A stretch of DNA of 64,000 bases from CAZDWZ01 sp964509425 (GTDB lineage Bacteria; Bdellovibrionota_C; UBA2361; SZUA-149; CAZDWZ01). A model generated the notes under the pieces. It did no database searches and was not told the DNA's origin. It saw nothing but the letters and a program-made list of their open reading frames with translations. The stretch covers positions 1 to 64,000 of the forward strand of contig CAZDWZ010000016.1 in NCBI GenBank assembly GCA_964509425.1, read 5' to 3'. Of the stretch, positions 47,513-55,953 are shown piece after piece. Position 1 is the stretch's first letter; each line of letters begins with the position of its first letter. Position numbers and translations under genes: made by a program.

Positions 47513-47950
47513 TTAAACTTCCACTCCTCTTCCTTTCCGATACGGGCCCGAGAACGAAACCGAAATTGGGATGGGATTGAACAGTCCGAACTTCGGTGTG
47601 AACACCGTTGAGATCTGAATTCGGATGCTGTTGTTGTTCATGTTCTCAGTCGAGATCGTGGTCTTGTCAATTTCAAAACCCAGTTTCTGAAGCACATCCA
47701 CCAGCTCGCTTTGGAGCTGGGCGTGATGTTGCGGATTCGTCGAGACATCCGCCAGGAACGATCCTTTTTCTAGCCCCGGGATCAGTGACGCATAAGAGGC
47801 CCCCGCCTCAGCAACCCTGTTCAATACGACGTATTGATGCAGCCCTCGCGCAAGATCGAATGTGCCCAGTAACGCAAAAAGCGAGAGTGCAAAGAAGGCA
47901 AAAACTTCCGCACTACTTAAGAAAAACCGGCCTCTGGACTTACGGCGCAT
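47513..47950 (-). CDS. TadE-like pseudopilin
   Basis: This 145-residue protein is of the TadE/TadG type: a basic start MRRKSRGRF, then a hydrophobic helix with an E/F processing pattern (SSAEVFAFFALSLFALLGTFDLARGL), then the loop HQYVVLNRVAEAGASYASL typical for TadE, and a periplasmic beta region (IRIQISTVFTPKFGL). TadE pseudopilins help assemble Flp pili. No other tad gene is seen nearby, so it is probably part of a larger cluster lost or located elsewhere, or a lone homologue. It lies downstream of the secretion operon, in the opposite direction. The 291-bp gap to 48241 has AT-rich palindromes (GAATTTAAATTC) but no gene. Confidence 0.72.
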   Translation of the reverse strand: MRRKSRGRFFLSSAEVFAFFALSLFALLGTFDLARGLHQYVVLNRVAEAGASYASLIPGLEKGSFLADVSTNPQHHAQLQSELVDVLQKLGFEIDKTTISTENMNNNSIRIQISTVFTPKFGLFNPIPISVSFSGPYRKGRGVEV

Positions 47951-48241
47951 TCGAACCTCACAAACGCGTAGCTTCCAAATCTAGTAACGGCCGTTTTCGA
48001 GATTTGCTGTAGTGAATTTAAATTCCACGTGAGCTAAATCACTGAATTCACACAGAATTCTCGCAAAAACCGATAGGAGATTCTCCTAGAGAACCTCTCG
48101 ACCGTGTTGAATCCGGCTTTTGGCACCCGCTCGAATCTCATGGTTGAGCTCCGCGTCTCCCCGCCTGGCCGCCCTCTCGTCGAGACTACCGGCGCTTCTA
48201 CGGGCCCCGGTGTTCGTTGAGACGACCTCCCCGCGGCAAGC

Positions 48242-49330
48242 TTACGAGTCAAACAGGTTAAGCTGTGTGCGCTTGGATTTAGATGGCGAAGAAACCGATT
48301 TCGCCTCCGGGGATCTCGACTTCACTTCGGAATACACCGGCTCTTCCTTTCGATCCGCATAGCGAATTCCGAATTTTTGGCAGGTGGACTTGAACAACCA
48401 TTCGATCGCCTCCCATCTGGCGCCGGTGCCTGTCATTCGCGCCCCGAACTCCGACCGATTGAGCTTTCCTTCTTTCATCTCGCGGAGGGCCCCGATGATA
48501 CGAGCCGCGCGTTCGGGATAGCTTGCTTGGACTCGTTCCAAAAACACTGGCTCCACCTCAGCCGGCAATCGAAGGAGTGTCATGAACGCGGACGTCGCTC
48601 CGCTTCTCGCAGCGGCCTCGACGACTGCCGGAACCTCCACCTCTGAAACTCCGGGAATAACCGGAGCGATGGCGACTCCGACGGGGATACCCGTCTCCGC
48701 AAGGAGCTTCATCGTGCGCAATCGAGCTGCAGGCGAAGGAGTGTGAGGCTCGAACCTTCGGGCTGTTTCGGCCTCAGAGAACGCAAGACTGATATAGACT
48801 TTAACACCCGCCTTTTCGTGCAGCTCTCGAAGGAGCTCCGCATCGCGCTGAATCAGGACTGCCTTCGTGATGATGCTCACCGGATTCCCATAGCGAAGGC
48901 AGACTTCGAGACAACGCCGCGTCAGCTCGTAATTGAGTTCAAGCGGCTGATAACAGTCAGTCACGCCCGAGAACATCACCGTTTCACCGTTCCAGCTTTT
49001 CTTCCGAAAGTTCTGCTCAAGCAACTGCGGCGCATTCACTTTGACAACAACTTTTTTTTCGAAGTCCGAGCCGGCTCCAAAATCTAAATATTGATGAGTG
49101 GGACGTGCATAACAGTATGAGCAACCGTGGAAACAACCCCGGTAAGGATTTATCGAATACCGAAAGCCAATGTCGGGACTCTTATTCTCCGAAACGATGC
49201 TCTTCGCCTGCTCCTCGTAGACCTCAAGGGCTGCGCTTGGCGGCGGCTCAAGCCAATCTTCGTACCACTCGAGATCTCGCCCCGTGAATGGATTGGGTGG
49301 ATTAGAAACTCTGCGGATTCCCTGCGGCAT
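48242..49330 (-). CDS. PA0069-family radical SAM protein
   Basis: This 362-residue radical SAM enzyme has the 4Fe-4S motif CFHGCSYC (C-x3-C-x2-C) inside INPYRGCFHGCSYCYARPTHQYLDFGAGSDFE, followed by WNGETVMFSGVTDCYQPLE, SIITKAVLIQRD and FMTLLRLP, which identify the PA0069/Rv2578c-type family (sometimes compared with spore photoproduct lyase). The N-terminal NPPNPFTG segment is also typical. The reaction is unknown. The last 40 residues are charged, ending TQLNLF, usual in this family. It is transcribed toward the TadE gene. Length fits. Confidence 0.92.
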   Translation of the reverse strand: MPQGIRRVSNPPNPFTGRDLEWYEDWLEPPPSAALEVYEEQAKSIVSENKSPDIGFRYSINPYRGCFHGCSYCYARPTHQYLDFGAGSDFEKKVVVKVNAPQLLEQNFRKKSWNGETVMFSGVTDCYQPLELNYELTRRCLEVCLRYGNPVSIITKAVLIQRDAELLRELHEKAGVKVYISLAFSEAETARRFEPHTPSPAARLRTMKLLAETGIPVGVAIAPVIPGVSEVEVPAVVEAAARSGATSAFMTLLRLPAEVEPVFLERVQASYPERAARIIGALREMKEGKLNRSEFGARMTGTGARWEAIEWLFKSTCQKFGIRYADRKEEPVYSEVKSRSPEAKSVSSPSKSKRTQLNLFDS

Positions 49331-49492
49331 TTCGATTTGCTTCGGGGCACTCCCCGAGCTCTCTGCTCTGCAAATTTTGTTTCCAGGAAAATTACTGACT
49401 GCAAAATTCCCGCCAAGGCACTCTTCAAATGCGGAGAAGCCGTGTGTCGCCAGAGGATAATTCGTTCACACCGCTTCTCAGCTACTGCCCTT

Positions 49493-50473
49493 CTAAAGTT
49501 GAGCAGCGAGAAACATGGCGGCTATTGCAGTGATCGCAATTCGTATCACGTTTCCATACAGCACGCTCTCGTCCGTCGACTTATTCTGGAAACCCTCAGC
49601 AACCGCCGGCGCACCGTAGAGCGAAACAACCGTTATCATGAACGGTATCGGAATATATTCAAAGGAAGCAAGGAACGCCGGAATAATCGGCCCGGCAATG
49701 AGCAGGAGAACGAGAAGGCGAGTCAGGCTTCCCGGTCTTTGCACCTCTTTTCCATCCCGCGTCTTCGCCATCTGGGCTCGCGTCCAGCCGTCTTTTTCCA
49801 GAATGGGCGAGTAGCGAAGTACTTCGGCCGCGGCGAGCACAAAACCAGGGACCACTCCGAAGACAAAGAACGGAAGATAGACCATCCCCGCTCCTAGGAA
49901 GGCACCGAGCGGCGCGAGCAACGTCGTGCTGACGACGAGGGTGGTGACGTAGAGGCAGAGCGAGAATGCGTTTCTAATATCGAGGAGAAACGCAAGAATT
50001 CTCAACACCGTGGCCGACGCGGTTAAGAGAGTCGCTTCGACGCTCCCTGTGAGATAATAGACCGCAAAACACAGTACTCCCGCTCCGATCGCGATGAACT
50101 GGATGAGCTGTCCGGGAAAAGGGATCTCATCTTTTCTCAGGTTGACGGATCTTGCGAGCGAACCGAGGAGCAGTGCTCCGAGAAGGACGGTGAATGTGAG
50201 TGAGTCCTTCACCAAGAGACCGTTCTCGATCCAGGCCGTTGAAAAGAAAGGAAGAATTGCGGAGAGCTGAAAAAAGCCGTCGACCCGATCGCTCACTCCT
50301 TTAATCGCAAACTCGGACTCCTTACGGACCGGCTTCCCGGAGGGCGGAACTCCTCCTGGCGAGTCGATCGCCGATGCTAACTGGGGATCTCCTGCCGCGC
50401 TCGATTGGGATCGCTGTTTCGAGGGTCGCGGCTTCCGCTGCGGCAGCTTTCTTTTCGATTTTGATTTTGGCAT
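49493..50473 (-). CDS. Multi-pass membrane protein, unknown
   Basis: This 326-residue protein has a very basic, disordered N-terminal region (residues 1-65, rich in Lys/Arg/Ser/Pro) and then eight hydrophobic helices. One loop, FVLAAAEVLRYSPILEKDGWTRAQMAKTRDGKEVQRPG, is charged, and polar residues at helix ends could suit a prenyltransferase-like (UbiA-type) fold, but the DDxxD motifs are lacking, so no assignment is made. ATG 50473 has GGAG seven bases upstream. It is divergent from ubiE with 125 bp between. Confidence 0.7.
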   Translation of the reverse strand: MPKSKSKRKLPQRKPRPSKQRSQSSAAGDPQLASAIDSPGGVPPSGKPVRKESEFAIKGVSDRVDGFFQLSAILPFFSTAWIENGLLVKDSLTFTVLLGALLLGSLARSVNLRKDEIPFPGQLIQFIAIGAGVLCFAVYYLTGSVEATLLTASATVLRILAFLLDIRNAFSLCLYVTTLVVSTTLLAPLGAFLGAGMVYLPFFVFGVVPGFVLAAAEVLRYSPILEKDGWTRAQMAKTRDGKEVQRPGSLTRLLVLLLIAGPIIPAFLASFEYIPIPFMITVVSLYGAPAVAEGFQNKSTDESVLYGNVIRIAITAIAAMFLAAQL

Positions 50474-50598
50474 GAAGAAGCTCCGTCGCGGCACCGTCCG
50501 GTCGGCTCGTATCCTGACCGCGAACGCCGCCTCGAACCCTGCGGCGGCACCAGCGCTTAGGTGTAGCGTTTTCCAGAGGCAATTAAAAGGAGTCTTCT

Positions 50599-51288
50599 AT
50601 GAGCGAAGCGGTTCGAAAAATGTTTGCCAGCATCGCTTACCGCTACGACCTCGCGAACGATGTCCTGAGTTTCGGAATTCACCGGTATTGGCGGCGGAAG
50701 GCCGTTCGCGCCCTCAACCTGAAGGCAGGAGATACGGTGCTCGACCTCTGCACCGGAACCGGAGATTTTGCGCTCGAAGTCGAACGCCAAATGAAAGGAA
50801 CCGCAAAAATAATCGGCATCGATTTTGTGGCGCAGATGCTGGAACTTGCTCGAGAGAAATCGAAGCACTGTGGCAGCTCGGCGCCGCTCTTCATACAAGG
50901 TGATGCTATGGAGCTCGGTATCAAACCAAAGAGCATCCAGGCGGCAACGATCGGGTTCGGAATTCGGAATGTCGATGATCCGGGGAAATGTTTATTAGGC
51001 CTGAAAAACACTCTCGACTCGCAAGGACGAATTGCCATCCTGGAGTTTGGTCAGCCGGAGAACAAACTCTTCGCCGCCGTGTACTGGTTTTATGCAAGCT
51101 ATATTCTTCCGTTCATAGGCTCACTTTTAACGGGAAACCGCGAAGCTTATGAATATCTTCCCCGCACCTCAAAGTCTTTTCCTTGCGGAAAAGACTTTGC
51201 GGATCTGTTGCGCACATCTGGATTCGTCGAGGCGGAGGCACGCCCGCTCTTTGGCGGAATCGCGTGGCTCTACACGGCGAAGGCCTGA
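50599..51288 (+). CDS. ubiE: UbiE/MenG quinone C-methyltransferase
   Basis: This 229-residue enzyme methylates the quinone ring in ubiquinone/menaquinone synthesis. It has the family start VRKMFASIAYRYDLANDVLSFGIHRYWRRKAV, SAM motif LDLCTGTGDFALEV at 49-62, IGIDFVAQML, GFGIRNVDDPGKCL and the last stretch YEYLPRTSKSFPCGKDFADLLRTSGF. With a futalosine-type nucleosidase-like gene at 59 kb, menaquinone is the likelier product (MenG). The ribosome site AAAAGGAG is good. Its stop overlaps the end of the convergent aroE gene by 19 bp. Confidence 0.93.
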   Translation: MSEAVRKMFASIAYRYDLANDVLSFGIHRYWRRKAVRALNLKAGDTVLDLCTGTGDFALEVERQMKGTAKIIGIDFVAQMLELAREKSKHCGSSAPLFIQGDAMELGIKPKSIQAATIGFGIRNVDDPGKCLLGLKNTLDSQGRIAILEFGQPENKLFAAVYWFYASYILPFIGSLLTGNREAYEYLPRTSKSFPCGKDFADLLRTSGFVEAEARPLFGGIAWLYTAKA

Positions 51289-52100
51289 AGCAGAGCTCCT
51301 TCCATGACTTCGCGCGGAGCATCTTCACCGGTGAAGAGCCGGAACTGCTCAAGCGCCTGAAAGAGCAACATTCGGCTTCCAGGTATGGTGTTTGCGCCTG
51401 AGGCCGAGGCTTGCCGAATCAGTGTGGTTTTTCTCGTTACCATATCAAAAACAGTCATCCCCTTTTTCATCGGACACCGTGATGAGAATTCATTCGATAC
51501 CGCATCACTCGTGAGTGAAGAACCGGCTGGAGTCGCGTTTACGAAGAGGTCTGTTTGAAAATCGGGGTTGAATCGCTCCCATGGCAGAAATTGAATGCCG
51601 AACTCCGCCGCGAGCTGCTCAGCCTTGCTGTTCGTGCGGTTAGTGATCGTCAGTGACTTTAGGCCGTATTTTTTTAGCGCGATAATCCCGGCCCTCGCCG
51701 CCCCTCCCGCTCCCGCGAGTAATACCGACTCTCCTTGAAATCCGGCTTCGCGAAGAGACTCAGTGATTCCGAAGATGTCGGTGTTGTACCCCGTGAGAGC
51801 TCGTCCGTCGTTCAGGATGGTGTTTATCGACCCCGCCGCACGGGCCTCATCTGAACACCGATCGACGAGTGGGACAGCGGCCTCCTTATGAGGAATAGTG
51901 AGGCTGAGGCCTCGAAACCCGAGTACTCGCATGGCCGAGATGCCCCCTGCCGTGTCCGTCGTGTCAAACGCGACATAGTGAAAGTCGAGCGACAGGGCAC
52001 GGAACCCAGCGTTGTGCATGGCCTGACTCAGCTTGGTCGGCCGGTCCGCCAAAAGGCCGCAAAGCCGAGGGAAAGCCAAATCATTGGAGATTTTAGTCAT
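51270..52100 (-). CDS. aroE: Shikimate dehydrogenase
   Basis: This 276-residue protein reduces 3-dehydroshikimate in the aromatic-acid pathway. It has SLTIPHKEAA with the catalytic Lys, AGSINTI, GYNTDIFG with the catalytic Asp, the NADP Rossmann loop LLAGAGGAARAG, ITNRTNSKAEQLA (basic, fits NADP), NATPAGS and GSRMLLFQALEQFRLFTG. The N-terminal substrate motif, usually SxSP, reads KLSQAMHNAGF here, so one of the two shikimate-contacting serines is Lys and the Pro is Gln. The other residues are intact, so it is probably active, perhaps with altered specificity. It is divergent from the next gene. Confidence 0.92.
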   Translation of the reverse strand: MTKISNDLAFPRLCGLLADRPTKLSQAMHNAGFRALSLDFHYVAFDTTDTAGGISAMRVLGFRGLSLTIPHKEAAVPLVDRCSDEARAAGSINTILNDGRALTGYNTDIFGITESLREAGFQGESVLLAGAGGAARAGIIALKKYGLKSLTITNRTNSKAEQLAAEFGIQFLPWERFNPDFQTDLFVNATPAGSSLTSDAVSNEFSSRCPMKKGMTVFDMVTRKTTLIRQASASGANTIPGSRMLLFQALEQFRLFTGEDAPREVMEGALLQAFAV

Positions 52101-52192
52101 TTATCATTCTCATGAATCGAATTCCCGCAGCCGATATCATAAGAAAGCCCGTATCCGATAGATGGTGGGGCGTGAAACCCGTAGTTGTATTC

Positions 52193-53254
52193 ATGAGTGA
52201 TCAGGGATCGTTAAATCCTTCAGAATTTCCAATACGTTGCGCCGGGCTACCGGTAAAGCCGCAGGAAAATCAAACTCTCTCAATACTCTTGAGCCGTCTG
52301 GCTTTCGAGTGGCCCGGACTCAGAATCGGGATGGAGCTGAGCTTCCTGGTGCTCGTTCACGCAGCGTGCTTGGAGTTATCTGTCCTTTTCGGACTCATAA
52401 ACGAGACCAACCGGTGGATTCCCCTTTTCCTCTGGTTCGTAAGCTGCCTGGTGGCACTCTTTGTCGATCAATTCATAATCTGTCGCCCGGTTTTCATCTT
52501 CCGGCGCGCCTATCACCTCGCTCTGTCGGGTGGTTGGGACGAGGCCTTGCAGCTCCTCGAGTCGATTTCGCCCACTTCAGGCGCAAAAATCTTCTGTCCC
52601 GCGAATGTCTATCACATTCGCCGTGCCGAAATATTGATTGAAGCCGGAATGACGAGAATCGCGGAGCGCGAACTCCAGCTTGCCGAGCTTGCAGGAACGT
52701 CGCCAGAGAACCTCTCGGTTTTGAAGAGCCGCCTCCTTCGCTTTCAAACCGACGATGGACTTTCCCGCGCGCAAGAAGAGTTGAAATCCACCGCCACGAA
52801 AACTGGTGAGACGGCGATGCTCTGCCTCGAAGAGGGCTTCATGCTCCTCGAAGCCCGGAAAGATATGTGGTCCGCTAAGCGCATCTTGAAACGCGCAAGT
52901 GAGATGCCTGAAGAGATCCACCTCTGCGGTGAACGAACCAGCCTCATCGCACGGGCAGGATGTGCTGTCGCTCGTTTGTGGACCGGCGAAGCAGAGGATG
53001 GGCTCGTTGAGCTTTCTCATGCCATTAACCGGCTCCTGCCTCTCGCCGGAAGCCTCGACACGGTACGCCCGATTCTCGCGTTTCTCCTCCTCGAACGCTC
53101 GCATTATCTAGCGACGCACCGGGAACCCGAAGCCGCCGCGAAGGATCTGCGAGTCGGACTTACGCTCTGCTCTTATCCATCGATCTTGAAAAAAGCCGCG
53201 TTGGTCCGGGAAGAGCTCTCATGGAGACATGGACTTAGCGTCGAACCGGCCTAG
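52193..53254 (+). CDS. Membrane protein with TPR-like C-terminal region
   Basis: This protein of about 353 residues has two hydrophobic helices (about 43-66 and 69-91: LSFLVLVHAACLELSVLFGL and WIPLFLWFVSCLVALFV). Then comes a helical part with repeat character: ALSGGWDEALQLLESISP, ILIEAGMTRIAERELQLAELAG, ARKDMWSAKRILKRASEM and GEAEDGLVELSHAINRL, which looks like degenerate TPRs. The ATG at 52112 lies only 11 bp from the aroE start, so the ATG at 52193 was preferred; no good ribosome site marks either. Function unknown. Confidence 0.68.
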   Translation: MSDQGSLNPSEFPIRCAGLPVKPQENQTLSILLSRLAFEWPGLRIGMELSFLVLVHAACLELSVLFGLINETNRWIPLFLWFVSCLVALFVDQFIICRPVFIFRRAYHLALSGGWDEALQLLESISPTSGAKIFCPANVYHIRRAEILIEAGMTRIAERELQLAELAGTSPENLSVLKSRLLRFQTDDGLSRAQEELKSTATKTGETAMLCLEEGFMLLEARKDMWSAKRILKRASEMPEEIHLCGERTSLIARAGCAVARLWTGEAEDGLVELSHAINRLLPLAGSLDTVRPILAFLLLERSHYLATHREPEAAAKDLRVGLTLCSYPSILKKAALVREELSWRHGLSVEPA

Positions 53255-53339
53255 TGTCCGTCCGCAACACGCAATCTCAATTAAGCCGCAAGATAGTCTC
53301 ATTCGAGACGTAACTTTCGTGCATCTCACCGGATGAATA

Positions 53340-53936
53340 TCATTCGGCGGAATTGCGGCGGTTGTCTCTGAAGCCGGTTGCTCCAAACTCGGGATACGCC
53401 CACAGCCCCGCACCGGCCTCGCGAGCCTTGCGATAGGCGGCACGTAAAATTTCCGAATGCCGGACATTCGGGGGGACCGTGAGAAGGTGCGCATATCCGG
53501 CCGCAAGAATTTCTTCGTTCAGGCAGGTTTTATCAGGAAGATAGACGTAGGCGAGGAGCCTTCCATAACGGTCCCGGTGCTCGACATCATATTCGAGCGT
53601 AATCGCCGAGCCCTTCGGCAATCTACCTCGAAGATAATTCGATGCCTTCTCACCGAGAAACAGAATCTTCCGGATATCAACATGGTTTCGCCGTGCACTC
53701 CCTTCAGCCCGCGCGTTCAGACGTTTCTCCGGCGCATCAAGCCCAATGAGCCGCACCAGCTCGCTCCTTCTCCCCGGCCTCCGAATGCGAATGGTATCCC
53801 CGTCCACGACGGTTGCAACAATCTCTCCCGCAACCTTTGGATCGGCCAGAACCGTGGCTCGGCAAGCGGCCAGCAACAGAAAAAATGCAAGCGGCACGCA
53901 TCCAAAGAGGACGCGTCGCGCTGATGTATTGGCCAA
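53340..53936 (-). CDS. Secreted thermonuclease-family nuclease
   Basis: This 198-residue protein is a staphylococcal-nuclease-like enzyme. A hydrophobic N-terminal segment with LLLAAC (possible lipobox, Cys25) precedes the SNase domain: GEIVATVVDGDTIRIRRP, VRLIGLDAPEKRLNARAEGSARRNHVD, ASNYLRGRL, ITLEYDVEHRDRYGRLLAYVYL. The catalytic Glu/Asp residues in LIGLDAPE and the second Arg in DRYGRLLAYVY fit active calcium-dependent nucleases; both catalytic arginines seem present. It degrades DNA or RNA outside or at the envelope. A stray plus-strand frame over it was rejected. Confidence 0.86.
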   Translation of the reverse strand: MANTSARRVLFGCVPLAFFLLLAACRATVLADPKVAGEIVATVVDGDTIRIRRPGRRSELVRLIGLDAPEKRLNARAEGSARRNHVDIRKILFLGEKASNYLRGRLPKGSAITLEYDVEHRDRYGRLLAYVYLPDKTCLNEEILAAGYAHLLTVPPNVRHSEILRAAYRKAREAGAGLWAYPEFGATGFRDNRRNSAE

Positions 53937-54066
53937 GGCGGACCTCCTCCAGACTGTCTTTCATGTTGCCCGCTCGCGGAGGAGAGCGGTATCCTCAGAC
54001 GACAATTAATCGGTCAAACCACTATTGCATTGTGCCGCGAGAAATGAAAATGAACGGTACCATTTT

Positions 54067-54849
54067 ATGAAACAACACACCGTCCTCAATCTCGTTTTTG
54101 TTGTGGCGCTCTCGGCTCCACTTCTGGCTTCGCCAGTGCCGGCGTCCGCTCAGCTTCCCAAAAAATCTTCGACTTTACTCGCCGAGCTCCAGTCATTGAG
54201 CCTTGCTATCCAGAAGTCCGAAGATTATCCGACTTTCAAAGCCGCGGTGGACGGCCTTCGGAAACGCCTAAAGGGCAAAACTTTGCAGGGCGCCGATACG
54301 GAACGAAAGCTCGCTGTCTGTGTTGAAAATTTCATCACGCCCATCGTCGCTGACACTGAAAATTACGCGAAACACGGCGAGCGCTTGAAAGCCGATGACT
54401 TTTTCGACTTGAGAATCTACTCAAAATCGAAAAAGCTCCTCGAACAAGACTCCGAAGAGATTAATGAGATAGCCCGTTCTACGAAATCGCTGATTGAACG
54501 GTCAAAGGCGATGGAGTCTGGGTTTAAAAAGTCCTGCGAGAGCGCCGGAGTCGCAAAAGAAGTTATCGACGACGAGCTCGCCGCGGCCGCGCCGGCATTT
54601 CGCGGTTTTACAGCGAATACAGAGTCAGCAGAGCGCGACCTCCAAATCTCTCAGGCACTAAAATCTGTCATCGACATTCTTCTCTCTCATTGGGGCCACT
54701 GGAAGATTGAAGCGGCAGAAGACGGAGATGACGAGATCTCGTTCGATGATCCCAAGGCCGAAACCACTTACCAAGAGCATATGTTTCAGTTCGAAAAACT
54801 GACGGGCGCTGCAGAGGCGACGGGAAAGGAGAAAATCGCAACTGAATAG
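54067..54849 (+). CDS. Exported helical protein, unknown
   Basis: This 260-residue protein has a signal peptide (LNLVFVVALSAPLLASPVPASA-QL, about 27 residues). The mature part is predicted almost all alpha-helical, with Ser/Lys/Glu composition (SSTLLAELQSLSLAIQKSEDY, LIERSKAMESGF, SQALKSVIDILLSHWGHW) and two cysteines (LAVCVENF, SCESAGV) that may pair. No enzyme motif. Start at ATG 54067; the longer frame from 54025 has no ribosome site and would put polar residues before the leader. A terminator hairpin follows shortly downstream. No family recognised. Confidence 0.72.
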   Translation: MKQHTVLNLVFVVALSAPLLASPVPASAQLPKKSSTLLAELQSLSLAIQKSEDYPTFKAAVDGLRKRLKGKTLQGADTERKLAVCVENFITPIVADTENYAKHGERLKADDFFDLRIYSKSKKLLEQDSEEINEIARSTKSLIERSKAMESGFKKSCESAGVAKEVIDDELAAAAPAFRGFTANTESAERDLQISQALKSVIDILLSHWGHWKIEAAEDGDDEISFDDPKAETTYQEHMFQFEKLTGAAEATGKEKIATE

Positions 54850-54894
54850 AGTATTTCTGAAGGATCTATCCTTTCGAGAACCGCTCAAAAAGAA

Positions 54895-54925
54895 AAAGCG
54901 AGAGACCTTTTGGATCTCTCGCTTT
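54895..54925. terminator. Bidirectional hairpin terminator
   Basis: AAAGCGAGAGA (54895-54905) pairs perfectly with TCTCTCGCTTT (54915-54925) around a 9-bp loop that contains TTTT. A-rich and T-rich flanks stand on both sides, and the hairpin lies between two convergent genes (stops at 54849 and 54976), so it can serve both strands. Confidence 0.75.
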
Positions 54926-54975
54926 CGAAAACTTAGAAAACCGTCAAAAACCGAATCAGTGTGAAGAAACAATCA

Positions 54976-55671
54976 CTAGGCGACTTTTCTCATGTTCGGT
55001 CCAAGTCCGACGATCTTCGACTCGCTGGTGTAATCATCATAGAACCTGCGAAGTCGCTTGCGAAGCATCAGTCTGGAGCGATGAAGTCTTGATTTTACAG
55101 CTGGAATGCTGAGGTCGAGGATGTCGCCGACCGCTTTGTTCGACAAACCGTCGATATCCCGGAGGATGAACACAGCGCGGTAATCTTCTGGCAGCTTGTT
55201 GATCGCTTGCTCGAGAGCGTCACGGATTTCATTGTTCATTGCCATTGAATCAGCTTGAGCGCTGTGTGAATTCCGATTGGCAATAATCTTGTGCTGATAA
55301 TGAGGCATCATGTCGTCGAGCGAGACCGCTTGATCTTGACGGCGCTTTCTCAGCTTCATGAAGGCGGCGTTTACCGTGATCCGGTAGAGCCAGCTAGAGA
55401 ACTTTGCTTTTCCTTCGAACCCTTCAATCTTTCGATAGACGGTAAGGAAAACATCTTGGAGAACTTCTTCAGCGTCTTCTGAGTTTCTGGTCAGACGCAT
55501 TGCGAGGTTGTGAACTTTGGTTTCGTATCGGCGAATCAGCTCCTCATAGCTTCTTCCGCATCCCTTGGTGAACTGTTCGATGAGTTGTTCATCTTGCAGC
55601 TCCTTCAAATTTACTTCGGTGACCTTTTGAACGGGCTTCTTGACTCTTTTGACCTTCGGCTTCGAACGCAT
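54976..55671 (-). CDS. ECF-type RNA polymerase sigma factor
   Basis: This 231-residue sigma factor has region 2 (YEELIRRYETKVHNLAMRLTRNSEDAEEVLQDVFLTVYRKI, with the core DAEEVLQDVF and the WLYRITVN stretch) and region 4 (INKLPEDYRAVFILRDIDGLSNKAVGDILDLSIPAVKSRLHRSRLMLRKRL), as in ECF sigma factors. A basic N-terminal tail (about 18 residues, many Lys) and a 35-residue C-terminal tail are extra. No anti-sigma gene adjoins it, which is unusual. The DNA around it has no obvious own-promoter match that I can claim. Regulon unknown. Confidence 0.93.
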   Translation of the reverse strand: MRSKPKVKRVKKPVQKVTEVNLKELQDEQLIEQFTKGCGRSYEELIRRYETKVHNLAMRLTRNSEDAEEVLQDVFLTVYRKIEGFEGKAKFSSWLYRITVNAAFMKLRKRRQDQAVSLDDMMPHYQHKIIANRNSHSAQADSMAMNNEIRDALEQAINKLPEDYRAVFILRDIDGLSNKAVGDILDLSIPAVKSRLHRSRLMLRKRLRRFYDDYTSESKIVGLGPNMRKVA

Positions 55672-55953
55672 GACTTTCCCCTTTGTTTTGACGGTTGCGG
55701 CCCCAACAACAGCCGGCGACGAAGGAGAAACTATCGAAATTGTTCAGGAAAGTTGTCATGTATTTGTAACAAGTTTTCAAAAGAATTGTAAAAGGTTTGT
55801 CGCAGATCTCAGGTTTTTCCCGAATTTGCCGATGGGCCCTCGGTCGGAAAACGCGGATTGTCACCTTGCGTGCCTTCGAGGCAGAGTTTGAATCGATCCT
55901 CGAACCGCGAGAGTCCTATCAAAATCGACCAAGGAAATTTGCAGCCCAAGATC

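Noticed and set aside
48034..48241. 72-codon minus-strand frame upstream of the TadE gene
   Set aside because: It has an Arg/Ser-rich composition, overlaps the radical SAM stop side, and shows no ribosome site or pattern.
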